Shown here in pieces: positions 35,031-46,101 of a stretch of DNA of 64,000 nt. Both the position numbers and the translations under genes were made by a program. This DNA is from Sepioteuthis lessoniana (Eukaryota; Mollusca; Cephalopoda; Myopsida; Loliginidae), in the NCBI GenBank assembly GCA_963585895.1, contig OY757904.1, positions 5,445,515 through 5,509,514 of the forward strand. The letters are read 5' to 3'. How positions within the stretch are numbered: position 1 is the first letter of the stretch; each line of letters opens with the position of its first letter. The notes under the pieces were generated by a model, which saw only the letters and a list, made by a program, of their open reading frames with translations, was not told the origin of the DNA and ran no database searches.

Positions 35031-35911
35031 CGAGAATCGTTAAATAAGTTTCCAGACTTTTTACGTATGGGCATTTTTGATAGTACTCATATGAAACTCT
35101 AGTCCCCTTCGAAGTAATCTCCTCTGGCTGCAATGCTCTCGTTGTACCGTTCCAACAACTTCTGGAAGGTCCCATGAAAGTCCTCTTGTGTCAGCTTGTC
35201 AATGACCTTTGTCACAGCCTCTTTCATCTCCTCAATTGTCTCATAACGACAGCCTCTGAGCTTAGGGAATTAGCAAAAGTCACAGGAAGCAAGGTCTGGA
35301 CTATAGGGAGACTGAGGAACTGTCTTGATGCCCATCTTGGTCAAATAGTCTGTGACAAGGATGGAGTTGTGGACTGGTGCATTGTTCTGCTGGAAATGCC
35401 ACTGACCCGATTTGAAGAGTGCTGACCTTTTTCGACAGAATCTCTTCCTGAACTCCCTTAAAACCTCAACATAGTAACCATAACCCTAACCCTTTGGCCA
35501 ATCAACTCTGCTGTTTTGGCTTCCTTACTCCTCCCACACCTCTCATCATCCCTCACAGACTCCCTGCCTTCCTTGAATCTCTTATGCCACTCAAAAACTG
35601 ATGGTCGATTCATGCAAGATGGTCGAAAATCAGTCTGAAGCATTCCATCAGTTTCTGTGGCATTTTATCCAAGTTTAAAACAGAATTTTATTACATATCA
35701 TTCTTCCTCACGTCCAGATTGCATTTTTTAAATTAACCAGCTGTGACAATCAGATATTAGTAGGGTGTATTCCAATTGCTGCTGTAGCTGTTCATTTGAA
35801 CGTGAAAGCATAGAATTGGTCTGTCATCTCATAAGATGTATAGCAATAACATACTGAATTTTCAAGTGTCTACGACAATTTTAAATTCCTGTACAAAAAA
35901 GTCGGGAAACC
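35031..35911 (-). mobile_element. Mariner copy A, internally deleted, with telomere-like filler
   Basis: The left terminal repeat CGAGAATCGTTAAATAAG and GTTTCCAGACTTTTTACG are present. The right end keeps the inner part (reverse complement GGTTTCCCGACTTTTTTG) but has lost about 18 outer bases. TA lies on both sides. On the minus strand the N-terminal part reads NRPSVFEWHKRFKEGRESV and RDDERCGRSKEAKTAELIGQ (35458-35643). It then jumps across a junction containing ACCCTAACCC-type telomere-like sequence (35474-35493) to the C-terminal half of the transposase. The central first catalytic Asp region is missing. It is inserted in LINE-A copy 4, which continues on the other side. Confidence 0.82.
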
Positions 35912-35913
35912 TA

Positions 35914-36560
35914 TCTCTCTTTTCGTTTTCTTTGAGTTTCATTCTGCGGTCTGTCGGGACGTCAAAGTCCACTCTTCACCAGGTTGTCTTTTTTGTAAAA
36001 ATCACTTGGTTTTGCCTTCTGGCCGGGAATAAATGATGTGTTTTTATCTCAAAACCCCAGAAGATTTTGCGTGTCTCATTCTCCTGGACTGATTCTGAGT
36101 TGTGTATATACCATTTGTTCGTATGTTCAAATTTAAATTTCTTGCACAATTCTCATCGATCATTTTCCCTACTCAATCGTGTCTAGTCTTATACTGTTCT
36201 TGCGCTTAATTTTTTAAGTCCAGATTTTTTTTTATATTGCTCTCCCCTGTCTCGATATCTTCTAAGTTTCCCTTCAATCTTTTTATTTATCTTTTCAAGA
36301 CGCATTGTCAGACTTTTCTTGTTTTGTTTTGATCTTCTCATCCCAACAAACCCTTTAATGTTTTTTTTTCCTCCTTACAACTTTGGTTTGTTCACGCAGT
36401 TCTTTTTACCATTCTTTCTAGCCAAATTTCCCTGGTTTTGTATTCCTATTCAGGCTCCTTAAAGAAATGCTGATTTTATCTCCGTTCTTTTTTGCCAGAT
36501 TGGATATTTGATTACGTTCTTTTCGGTTGGCGTTGCAACTTTTTTCCAGTCTTAGTTTCT
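35914..36560 (-). pseudogene. LINE-A copy 4, 5' segment
   Basis: TCTCTTTTCGTTTTC and GTTTCATTCTGCGG follow the mariner directly and continue the LINE C-terminal domain. GTCTCATTCTCCTGGACTG, CATTTGTTCG and ATTTCTTGCAC are shared with copies 1 and 2. Decay increases upward, with the last convincing similarity near 36560. Confidence 0.6.
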
Positions 36561-37134
36561 GATGGACATTGATGTAGCCCTCTTTTCAGTGATGATTATC
36601 AACATTTATTTTTTCGTGTTTGCGTAATATTTGCTTTGCTGTGCTGGAATTTGTGGCATTTTAGCGGGCCTCAAAAAAATTATGAAAAGAGTGGATTCTT
36701 ACACCTTTAAAATGAATAAGTTCAAACCGAGTCAAACTCTTTTTGAGCTTTATTCTTAATTTTTTCTTTGATATCACACATATAAGCTCAGCGGTAGTTC
36801 AGTTTTTTGCAGGAGGTGACATTCCTTATTGAACTTTTTTTCTTTTTTTTTTTTTTTTTTCCTTCACCTACTTCAATTTTGGGTTGTAGGGTTCTAAATT
36901 AAAAATGAAGATTGCAACATTTAAACTTTACACATATCAATTTGATGATAAATACAGAGACACAGTGAACAAATTAATGACAAGAAAGCTTAAAGTTATC
37001 GAACTTACGATTTTGGTGTTTTAATATCAACTTAATACGTACTGTAATTTATTTCATTTATATTTTTGGTCAGACTAGAATAATTGGTCTACCATTCATT
37101 TACGATTGGGGATAATATTTTGCTTTTGGAGAGA

Positions 37135-37171
<37 letters not shown>

Positions 37172-37554
37172 GTTACATCTCATGTCAGTAGGGACTTTGG
37201 AATGTAAAATATTCAGTAAAAGTGATAGTGTAAAAGATGTTTACGATTTTAACATAAAATTGTATATAACCAGCGAACTTCAAAGTTTGAATTTTTAATT
37301 CAAATATGAATTTAATCAAAATGAGAGGTCCTGAAATTTAAATCTCTTCAAAGTATATTTGAATATATATTGCCTTACAGTGCAGACCTTTTCTATACTC
37401 CAAATTATACAGTGTTTACGGACATAAAACTGAATTACTGACGTAGAGGAAAATAAATTTTGAATGCAAGTTTATCTAACGAGGCTGGGGTATAGTTTAT
37501 TCAATGATACATATAAATCTGATATATGATCTTATAAACATAAGAAAGTTTATT
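36561..37554. other. Unassigned sequence with (ATT)n array
   Basis: The only structured element is the ATT array at 37137-37171. A short T-run lies near 36840. No genes recognised. Confidence 0.5.
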
Positions 37555-38025
37555 ATTTTTATTATTATTACTATTATTTCACTCCTGGCGAGTTTTTCAC
37601 CCCAGTGTTAGTTGATGGTCTTTCTGAATGACAATAAGTTTCTTAGCTCTCCAGAACTCATTAAATTTGTTTAGCTGATTTTAATAATTCGGTGGTCTGA
37701 ATGATCTCGATGCTTCTTCTGATTTCAATTCTTTCAGTCAATTACAATTGGCCTTGTCGTCACCCTCATGTTACCCAAGTTCTCTGGCAAGGTCCAAGTA
37801 TTTGTCTATATTTTGTTTTTTGTTTTTTTTGTTTTTACTTTGTGGTCCACCGGAAAAGCAAAATCCATCTGATTGCAAGTTCTTTTTTTCTTGTTAATTA
37901 ACACTAGGTCTGGTCGTCTGGTCAGGATTACATTATCCGTTTGTATCTCACAATCCCAGAGAATTTTATGTTTCATTCTCTTGAACGGCAATATACCTTT
38001 GTAGAAGTGTAACTTGACACCAAAC
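37555..38025 (-). pseudogene. LINE-A copy 5 (3' end)
   Basis: The (ATT)n tail at 37555-37580, GAGTTTTTCACCCCAG and the C-terminal coding end are present. The minus-strand frame at 37806-38132 contains ILWDCEIQTDNVILTRRPDL, VLINKKKRTCNQMDFAFPVD and HKVK, the standard LINE-A C-terminus. It ends at the (AAT)n array. Confidence 0.7.
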
Positions 38026-38026
38026 A

Positions 38027-38027
<1 letters not shown>

Positions 38028-38084
<57 letters not shown>
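38028..38084. repeat. (AAT)n microsatellite between divergent LINE copies
   Basis: About 19 AAT units separate LINE-A copy 5 (minus) from copy 6 (plus). Confidence 0.95.
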
Positions 38085-38089
38085 TGGGC

Positions 38090-39830
38090 TGGAAGAAGGC
38101 CCGAATGCAAAAATACACCTCGATTCACTCAAAGCAAAACTGAAAAAAAAATACTAAATTGAAAGACTCCAGGCCATGATGGCATGGATTCTTGTTTTAA
38201 AATTTCCCCACAATCTATGACCGACAGGCTATCAAAATGAATAGATGCTTAAAAGAATCAACTGCACCAGAATGGATGACCAAGGAAAAGACTACCTTGA
38301 TGCAGAAATACCTCCAAAAAGGAAACCCCGAAATAATTATAGACCTATAACGCACCCTTTTAATATGCAGAAGATACTAACTGCTCTAATTCCAGAGGAT
38401 ATTTACTAATCGTCAATAAGCCGTTGACTGTTTCTTGAGGAATAGTAGGAATGCCACAAGGAGACCAGAGGAACAGGAAAGCTACTGTATATTGACCAAC
38501 ACATCCTCAAAGACAGGAAAATGAGACACAAAATCTAGATATGGCGTGGATTGATTACAAAAAGGCACACGATGTGGGTAATACACTATCTCAAAATGTA
38601 CAAGATATCTGGTGAAGTCATAAAGCTTATGAAACCATAAAAAACTGGAAAGTGGAGCTGACTGCCGGAGGAAAAAGCCTAGCTATGGAGAAAGTCTAGA
38701 GAGGCATCTTTAGGGAAATGCGCAATCACCATGACTATTATCAATAACGATTATGCCCCTCAACCTCATACTTTGGAAATGCACAGGTGGATAGAAACTT
38801 ACAAAATCGCCAGAAAATATCAATCACCTAATGTGCATGGACAATATCAGACTGTTTGCCAAAAATGAAAAAGAATTAGAAACCCTAATACAGCCAGTCA
38901 GAATATGCAGTTGGGACATAGGGATGACCTTTGACATAGGAAAATGCACAATGCTAATAATGATAAACAGCAAACGACATATAACAGAAGGAATAGAACT
39001 ACCTAATGAAGAAATGATCAGAATGCTCGGAGAAAAAGAATCTTACAAATACTTGGGAATACTGGAAGCAGAGACCATCAAACAAATAGAGAGAAAGGAA
39101 CAAATTAGAAAAAGTATCTCAGGAAAACGAGGAAACTACTCGAAACTAAACTATATTGCAGAAAACTCATCAAAAGGATAAACACCTGGGCTATCTCACA
39201 AGTGACATACTCTGAACCATTTTGAAGTGGATGAGGGAGGAACTTAAACAAATGGATCAAAGAAAAGATAACTCATGATGATGCATAAGGCCTTACATCC
39301 CAGAGATGACTAAGACAAACTGCATGTGTCAAGAAAAGAAGGAGGAAGAGGACTCGCCAGTGCTGAAGATAGCTTCGACCCCTCGATAGAATTAAAAATA
39401 CATAGGAATACTGATTACAGTGAATAAACACAATTGAGACAACACAAATATCAACAGAACAAAAATAAGCTGCAAAAATCGAAGTCAAAACAACGGTATG
39501 GATATTTCAAGCAACAAACTAGTGAAATCTCACACGAGAAAATCTGGATATGGTTAAGAAAAGGAAGCCTTTAAAAAGAAACAGAATCTCTTCTGATCGC
39601 AGCTTATAACAACGCCATAAGGACTAATTATGTCAAAGCAAAAATTGACAAGACGCAACAGAATAGCAAATGTGAGACCAAGTGAGAGAGAGAGAGAGAG
39701 AGAGAGAAAAGAGAGAACCTCCCGAATAGTGGACTTTGCCGTTCCGGTTGACCATAAGATAAAACTGAAGGAAAGCAAAAAGAAATATAATTACCGAGAC
39801 CTTGCTAGGGAAATGAAAAAACAAAGGTAA
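38090..39830 (+). pseudogene. LINE-A copy 6: most of the RT and C-terminal region
   Basis: This is the longest LINE-A copy, on the plus strand. The order is GPNAKIHLDSLKAKL, a PGHDG-like trace, MNRCLKESTAPEWMTK, NYRPI, a WIDYKKA-like palm trace near 38540, KTGKWS-type ELTAGGKSLA near 38660, MCMDNIRLFAKNEKELETLI at 38831, IGMTFDIGKCTMLIM, YKYLGILEAETIKQIE, NTWAI, the ALHPRD region and a C-terminal FAVPVDHKIKLKE ending RDLARE near 39815. Frameshifts are common. The catalytic YxDD has become CMDN, so the second catalytic Asp is lost. A (GA)n expansion lies at 39684-39708. Confidence 0.75.
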
Positions 39831-40240
39831 AACTTCGCGATAAGAAACATAAGGGTCGGTGGGATTTTCATTTGATCTGCAGTAAAAATTTGTATCCTCA
39901 CCAGCCCTCAACACTTCCAAAAGTCAGGCTAGTTGATCACAAGTTTTCACCACTATAATCATCCAAGCAGTTAATCAGACTGTTCAACCAACATCTGTAT
40001 TTCATCATCAACCCACCAAAGAATCAAGTTGACTGTCAAGAGATTAAAAGTGAAGGAGCCAGGGCATTACAGAAAGTCTGTTTCAAGCACTTTTCACAGT
40101 GGCAACTATTGGGTGATCGCTATTTATCCAATGACCCTTGAGCAACTGTGTAGTTCATATTCTTCAGTGGTGACCAAACAGGTCTATTTAGACAAAGCTC
40201 TTTTTTCACCAATTGGGAAAAGAGACTAGGAGCTTTAAAT
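39831..40240. other. Unassigned sequence
   Basis: A 66-codon plus-strand frame at 40029-40229 is not recognised. It lies between two LINE relics and may belong to the 5' part of the second. Confidence 0.4.
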
Positions 40241-41060
40241 ATTGCTTACTTATATCTCAACTTGGCAGCTCGCTACAGCAGCATGGTTATCTACTATTGA
40301 AGTCAAAAGAGAAAAGATAATTAATTCACAATTGGAACTTGGAATGTGTGAAGACTCCAAAACGACCGGTTCACTTCAAAATGAAAAACGACGCTTATCT
40401 CTGTTGTGCTGCAGAAACAGAACATCTATATTTCTGCACTTGGTGAAACTCAGTTGATGTACATTCTTATTGATTGGCAAAAGAGAAGAACCTCACCCAT
40501 TAGGTGTCAACTTTGCCATAAAATCTACGCTCGCAAAATTTATGTCTTCTCTTCTAGAAAGTGTCTTAGATAGTATTGTGAAACGAACAATTGTTCTAAA
40601 TGAAAATTCTTCTGCTAATCTTGTGATCTATTACGCCTAAATCCTGTCTCGAGCCGAGCAGGTGAATGATGAATTTTACGACGACTTCTGTACTGTCATA
40701 TCCAGTGTCAAACACAAAGATAAACTTGTCATAATGAGGGACTTTAACGCTATGGATGGAGCCGATGCATAAAATACTTTGGCGTCTGAATACCTTTTAC
40801 AAAAGATCTGTGCATAAACACTGCAAGACCAAATCTCAAACTCTGATCTCTTGAGTAAGTGCAATATCAGAGGCATAGGAAATTTTCTCATGCAACCTCA
40901 ATTAAGCTGGGCTGTACATGCCAAGCAAATGAAGGACGACAAAATTCCAAAGGTCCTAGTTTATGGCCAGCTTCATACCGGAAATGGAAATACAAGAAGA
41001 CCATATCTCTCGACCAAAAAGAAACTGAAAATATCTCTCAGTATACCTGTTTGACAAAAT
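40241..41060 (+). pseudogene. Endonuclease-domain fragment of a LINE (LINE-B)
   Basis: Plus-strand traces in order are ELGMCEDSKTTGSLQNEKRR, then the region corresponding to ALSETRL, EEPHPLGVNFAIKSTLAKFM, a FYDDF trace, HKDKLVIMRDFNAMDGADA (near 40720-40770) and LSKCNIRG with a degraded end. These correspond to an exonuclease-endonuclease-phosphatase domain of an RTE-type or similar LINE. The typical GDFN motif appears as RDFN. Stops and shifts are frequent, and no RT domain follows it. Confidence 0.6.
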
Positions 41061-42035
41061 ACATCTCTACCATTTCAAAGTACTGAGAAAGAAGGCGAAA
41101 GCTCGATAAGACATGCTTTCTATTTTCATCTACTAATTCTCCTCTCAGCACTATCGGTGGACTTTTATGCACTTATATAGCAGGTTTGAAATCTCATTTA
41201 AGACACAACTATCTGAAGAGACGAAAGTGTGATCCATCAGAGACTGACCAATACTTTTCAGTCTCACCAGAAACATGTGGCTTCATAGTTCTCTTATTTT
41301 GAATCACCTACATGACTGTCAACTTAGGGGAAAGACCATCTACTTCATTGTACGAGTTGTTTGTCACCTGGGATATTTATTGTTGTAACATTTGCATCAG
41401 CCTAATTATATGACACTATAAGGTATATCACTCTCTAATCAATCAGTACAACAGAATTACTTACCATTTCTATCAATCATTATAGATGCTGAAATATTCT
41501 TGAATGTTATATCTTTCTGAAACTTGACATTTTGTCATTATTTTCACGATGATTTTGACATTGTTAAAAAATACGAATTTAATTTATTGCTGAATGTAGT
41601 TTTACCTCTATTGCATTTACTTTGTATTTTTCTAAAATTATTTCTTGTTTAGATATGATACTTAATAATTGGAGAGTCGATTTATTTTGAACTTATTTCA
41701 ACTTTTGGTATGATTGAAAAGTTTATAATTCCTTATTCTATTTCAATTTTGAAAGATATAAAGACAAATTGCATCGATAAAATACATATACCATGCATGA
41801 ATATCAGATCAAAACTTAAGTACCACCCATTATATCCACAAAAACAAATTTTCATATTCATTTGAATTATGCAATGACCTATTTTCAAAGTATCAATTAA
41901 TTTTTCTCACAGTAAAAATGTCATAATCGAAAACTAGGAATAACTATTGTGGTTTCCATTGTCTCCTGAGAGGACTTACTAAATTCTTGAAGGTGAAAAC
42001 CACCTTATAATCTTCCAGTATTTCCCTATTAGAAT
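41061..42035. other. Unassigned AT-rich sequence
   Basis: Nothing recognised. Confidence 0.5.
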
Positions 42036-42215
42036 ATGCTAGCTGAATCCTCAGCAGAGAAGTAAGATCCCACCAAAAAGTGGTGCCCTGAGCGTAACAC
42101 TAAACTCACGTTCTGAAACTCTGGGGAATATTGAGTAATCCTTCTTTGCCATTGCTTCAAGTTCCACTCTGAATCAGAATTATAGTACCTTTTAGGGACA
42201 CATCAATTAGTTAAT
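42036..42215 (+). repeat. SINE-like head fragment (S4d)
   Basis: Matches the S4 head: CTGGGGAATATTGAG, CCTTCTTTGCCATTGC and TTCCACTCTGAATCAGAAT against the heads at 1742 and 2766. Minisatellite and tail are absent. Confidence 0.55.
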
Positions 42216-42639
42216 TAGATCTCTTGAAAAATTATTCGAAATCTACAGAACTGTGGGCAAAAAAGTAAAATAAAAAAACAAGAAACAACACAAAAAGTAT
42301 TGATATGAACATACAATGAACAAAATTCCCTGAGTCTCTAGGCATAAAACTGCCCTACACGGATTGACATGCCTTTTGAATCAATCATTCAGTCAATAGA
42401 AGGTGGAAAAGACTAAAATCCAGAAAGACAAATTTAATATTATTATGATTCATGACAAAACCATTCGTTCTGTGTGAGTCAAACGTTATGCAATATTTTG
42501 CTTGGTTCTACTTAAGGGCACATATATCACGTTACCAAAACAAATGAAACCAAGAAAATTCTTTGCTGTAGTTGGTAGTATCATGGTGGTTGTTGAGCTG
42601 TGTTTTGCTTCACTTCGTCTGTGCTTCGAGAGCTACATA
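42216..42639. other. Unassigned sequence
   Basis: Nothing recognised. Confidence 0.45.
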
Positions 42640-42995
42640 GATGAACGTGTAATGTAGTCTTATTTGGGACTTTATGCTTCATGAGTTTGAAGTGGACGAT
42701 AACGTCGACGAGGCAATGTAGGCATTGTTGTCCGAAAATTGAAAATACAGTTGATCACAGTACAGTAAGCAGATGGTTCAATCAATTTAGCTCGAGTTGA
42801 AAGTACCTTGACAATCAGGCAAGTTCAGGCAGCCCTAAAACCGAGGATTCCCTGAGCGTTCTCCTAGCCAATGAGGCAAATCCAGCTTATATCACTGGGA
42901 GAGTATCATTTGAACTAGGTATTTCACAGACCAGTGAAGTTTGTCACCTTCACGAACACAGCAAAATCATCGGGACCCGCAAAATTGTCTATTAG
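42640..42995 (+). pseudogene. Mariner transposase N-terminal relic (copy D)
   Basis: Plus-strand reading with frameshifts gives LHEFEVDDNVDEAM, then VDHSTVSRWFNQF, ASSGSPKTEDSLSVLLANEA and FELGISQTS, the two helix-turn-helix motifs and the linker (RPGRPK-like) of a mariner transposase. It ends near 42990 with a degraded CHLHEHSKIIGTRKI. The catalytic half is absent and no terminal repeats were found. Confidence 0.55.
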
Positions 42996-43593
42996 ATAAC
43001 CAAAATATTTCAAAACTTTTTACTCACCCTAGTATGTATGTAGATCATTTTCATTGAAAATATTCGTTTTATGTAGCTTTCATTCTGAGAGGCAATTTTC
43101 ACTCATTTTTAGTCTATCAGAAAAAGTGATGCAACAATCATACGTCGCATTTAAATGATTGATGGCCATAATATTTGTATAGATGATTTTCCTTCTTGAG
43201 CCAGGATTTTTTGTGATATACCTCTAGTTTATAATTTATTGGAACTGACTGACATCTGTCTTGACACGACGGCTTACTTCTCTGTGAAACCCATTTCCAA
43301 TAATCTTCTACTGTTACTTATTAATCATAAATTAGTCATGGAGCCAAATTGATGTATTTCATAGAGATTCTATGGATCACAGATATAACTGACTTCAGTA
43401 CGATCATGAGGGTAAACACAAATTCTCATACATTTATTTCTCCGAACGAAAACATTAAAATCCCACCAGTAATTTCCATGACTTGTGACCGATAAGGATA
43501 AAAGAGATACATACATACACACAAAAAAAGACAATATTCTACTAAAAAAAACATGCTTTTATCAAAGGCAGAAAAGTGTCTGAAAAAATCATA
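42996..43593. other. Unassigned AT-rich sequence
   Basis: Nothing recognised. Confidence 0.5.
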
Positions 43594-43620
43594 GTATATA
43601 TATATATATATATATATATA
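43594..43620. repeat. (TA)n microsatellite
   Basis: A pure TA run directly abutting the mariner at 43621. Confidence 0.95.
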
Positions 43621-44526
43621 CGAGGATCATTGAAAAGTTGACTTTTTTCGTATGGGCACTTTTATTGATAGTACACATATGAAACTCAAGTCTCCTTCGA
43701 AGTAATCTCCGGCTGCAATGCACTTGTACCGTTCCAACAACTTCTGGAAAGCCCCATGAAAGTCCTCTTGTGTCAGTGTGTCAATGACCTTCGTCACAGC
43801 CTCTTTCCTCTCTTCAGTTGTCTCATAACGACAGCCTCTGAGCTTAAAGAATAACCGAAAGTCACCGCGAGTAAGGTCTAGACTCTAGGGAGGGTGAGAA
43901 ACTGTCTTGATGCCCCTCTTGATCAAATAGTCTGTGACAAGGATGGAGTTGTGGACTGGTGAATTGTCCTGGTGGAAATGCCACTGACCCGATTTGAAGA
44001 GTGCTGGCCTCTTCCAACGGAATCTCTTCCTGAACTCCCTTAAAACCTCAACATAGTATTCCTTGTTGACTGTCTGTCCAGTGGGAACCTAGTGAATGTA
44101 GATCATGCCAGTGCTGTCAAAAAAAGTGATCATCAAATGTTTGTGGGTGGATTTGCTCTGTCTGGCCTTATTGGGTCTGGGTGAGCCAGCATGCTTCCAC
44201 TGGGAACTCTGTCTCTTCGTCTCTAGGTCATAGCAGCAGATCCAGCTTTCATTGCATGGCATTTTTTCCCAGTTTAAAACAGAATTCTATTGCATATCGT
44301 TCTTCTAAAGTCCAGGTTGCATTTTTTGAAATTCACCAGCTGTGACAATTAGGCTTTAGTAGGGTGTGTTCCAATTGCTGCTGTAGCTGTTCATTTGAAC
44401 TTGAAATCATAAAATTTGGTCAGTCATCTTATAAGGTGTATAGCAATAGCATACTGAATTTTCAAGAGTCCACGACAACTTTAAATGCCTGTAAAAAAAT
44501 TCTGGAAACTTATTGAATGCACCACG
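43621..44526 (-). mobile_element. Mariner copy B (N-terminus deleted)
   Basis: The terminal repeats are CGAGGATCATTGAAAAG with TTGACTTTTTTCG at the left, and at the right the reverse complement CGTGGTGCATTCAATAAG with TTTCCAGAA, flanked by TA. Minus-strand reading, with a few stops, gives WICCYDLETKRQSSQWK, PRPNKARQSKSTHK, LMITFFDSTGMIYIH, GQTVNKEYYVEVLREF, WHFHQDNSPVHNSILVTDYL and an AFQKLLERY end. These include the first and second catalytic Asp regions (FFDS and HQDN). The N-terminal helix-turn-helix portion present in copies A and C is missing. It is inactive. Confidence 0.82.
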
Positions 44527-45232
44527 TATATATATGTATATATCCTATTCATGGAGCAGATTCTCTTGTAGGCATAAGGTATTCACATTGACAGACAAAT
44601 ACCGATTGTTTATCTTTTTATTGGCGTTTTCCAGTTGGAGAGAAGGCCGTTTTAAAATTGTCCGAAGTCTTTAATCGTTATTCCAAGTCATGTGGTCCTC
44701 AGCGACACATTAGAACCAGCACCTCCAACCAACGCGTTCAAATATCACGTTAACTGCACATAACGAACGCTCCTATTCAAAAACTTCTTGATCACAGAAA
44801 AATTACTGAAGCCTAAAAGACAGTAGTAACCTCAATAGTCGAGAGTACTCGTACTTAAATCTTTCAATAATATATATATATATATAATTAATAATTACTT
44901 GGCTTTGTAAAATAATATCAAAAAAGGATGCTCCATGCTGACGTGAGACTCATTCATAGCTGACAAAGTCAATGCAAGATAAACAAGAACGGTCCTAGCG
45001 GTTGCAGTTTAAAGTATGATCAGGGTTTGATAGCATCGTGTTCCGGTTCTTTTCCTGTGTCTTTGGTACTTAATAGTGGCCCTGCAGGTGTTTTCAAAGA
45101 AGGAGACAAGATGATGGTAATGAAACGCCGGGTGTATGGTTTTCCATCTAGAGAATTTCATCAGCAATAGTCAGCAAGTGATTTTTCTAGTAGTCCTTTT
45201 ATTGCTTCTTTGTGCTCATCTGTCTCGTTGGT
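44527..45232. other. Unassigned sequence
   Basis: A short (TA)n array (about 44870-44886) is present. The part above about 45100 may be the 3' UTR of the LINE-C fragment, judged by adjacency only. Confidence 0.4.
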
Positions 45233-45780
45233 CAATAAGGAATTCGTCGTACAGCGTGATCTGGAACAGGTAATGATTCCGCCGCCCTGAGACATGTCCT
45301 CTTCAGCGTAGCTGGTACTTCAATAAGGATGGTATCGATGCTGATCATCGCGTTTTCAAAAGCTTCAATATTGGTGACTAAATCAATCCAGTGGATGTTG
45401 ACGATAGTACATAAATAGCGCAAGTGACCCACGATTCTATGCTATATATATGCTATATGGCAAAGACTATGGCTCTATACACGCAGATCTTTGAGCCCGT
45501 CTTCAAGTGTCTGTTGCTTCAGAAGCGTTTTTCCAGTCCGCCAAATGACGTGTTTGTCGCTGCCAGCCTATTGTCAAGCTTGGCATTTTGGCGTGATGGT
45601 GAACTTCAAGTTGGTGAACCCATAGAGTACCTTCAATTTAGTCATGTCAGTGGTGATAAGGGTGCAGGCTGGTGGAGTGACTCAGTCTTCTTTAATTTGA
45701 CGTGTTGTCCAAAGATCTTGGCATTCTCTGCGAAACAAGAAGTGATAAGCTACAAGGCCCCTCTGTGAAGCAACAAGGAC
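45233..45780 (-). pseudogene. C-terminal RT fragment of an endonuclease-type LINE (LINE-C)
   Basis: Minus-strand traces in order from 45770 are CFAENAKIFG, KKTESLHQPAPLSPLT, YSMGSPT, an LDNRLAA segment, FGGLEKRFWSNRHLKTGSKI, CVYRAIVFAIYYIC, then RYLCTIVNIHWIDLVTNIEA and PATLKRTCLRAAE with a final LP. This is the RT thumb and C-terminus of RTE/jockey-like elements (usual order KTEVLxQP, YLGS, FGRLxxRxW, VYRAxVLxTLLYG, LRxILxIxW). The stretch after IEA is frameshifted where the family reads LRWxGHVxRM. No RT palm is present. Confidence 0.65.
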
Positions 45781-45878
45781 AGAATTTTCCGCAAAGATTA
45801 TCCTCCGATCTGTTCTTCCATATATATATGTATAATCTACATACTATGATATGTATACTCTTTTCTGTATATGTTATG

Positions 45879-45880
<2 letters not shown>

Positions 45881-45920
<40 letters not shown>

Positions 45921-46038
45921 TGGAATATTCTCTCTCCCCTCCCTCTCTCCCATTCTCTGTTTCGCTTTCGCTCTCTCTCTCTCTCTCTCACTCTCTCTGA
46001 ATATATATATCTAAATATATATATATATATATATATGT

Positions 46039-46101
<63 letters not shown>
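45881..46101. repeat. Microsatellite cluster (TA)n, (TC)n, (TA)n, (GT)n
   Basis: TA to 45918, TC-rich 45930-45998, TA 46014-46036 passing into GT to 46101. They generate the long low-complexity frames on both strands. Confidence 0.95.

Noticed and set aside
35474..35493. Interstitial telomere array
   Set aside because: Only two to three repeat units inside a mariner deletion junction. It is filler, not a telomere or chromosome-fusion site.
45424..45768. 114-codon plus-strand frame that looks like a normal protein
   Set aside because: The opposite strand reads as the C-terminal RT of LINE-C in the right motif order. The plus-strand frame is its antisense.
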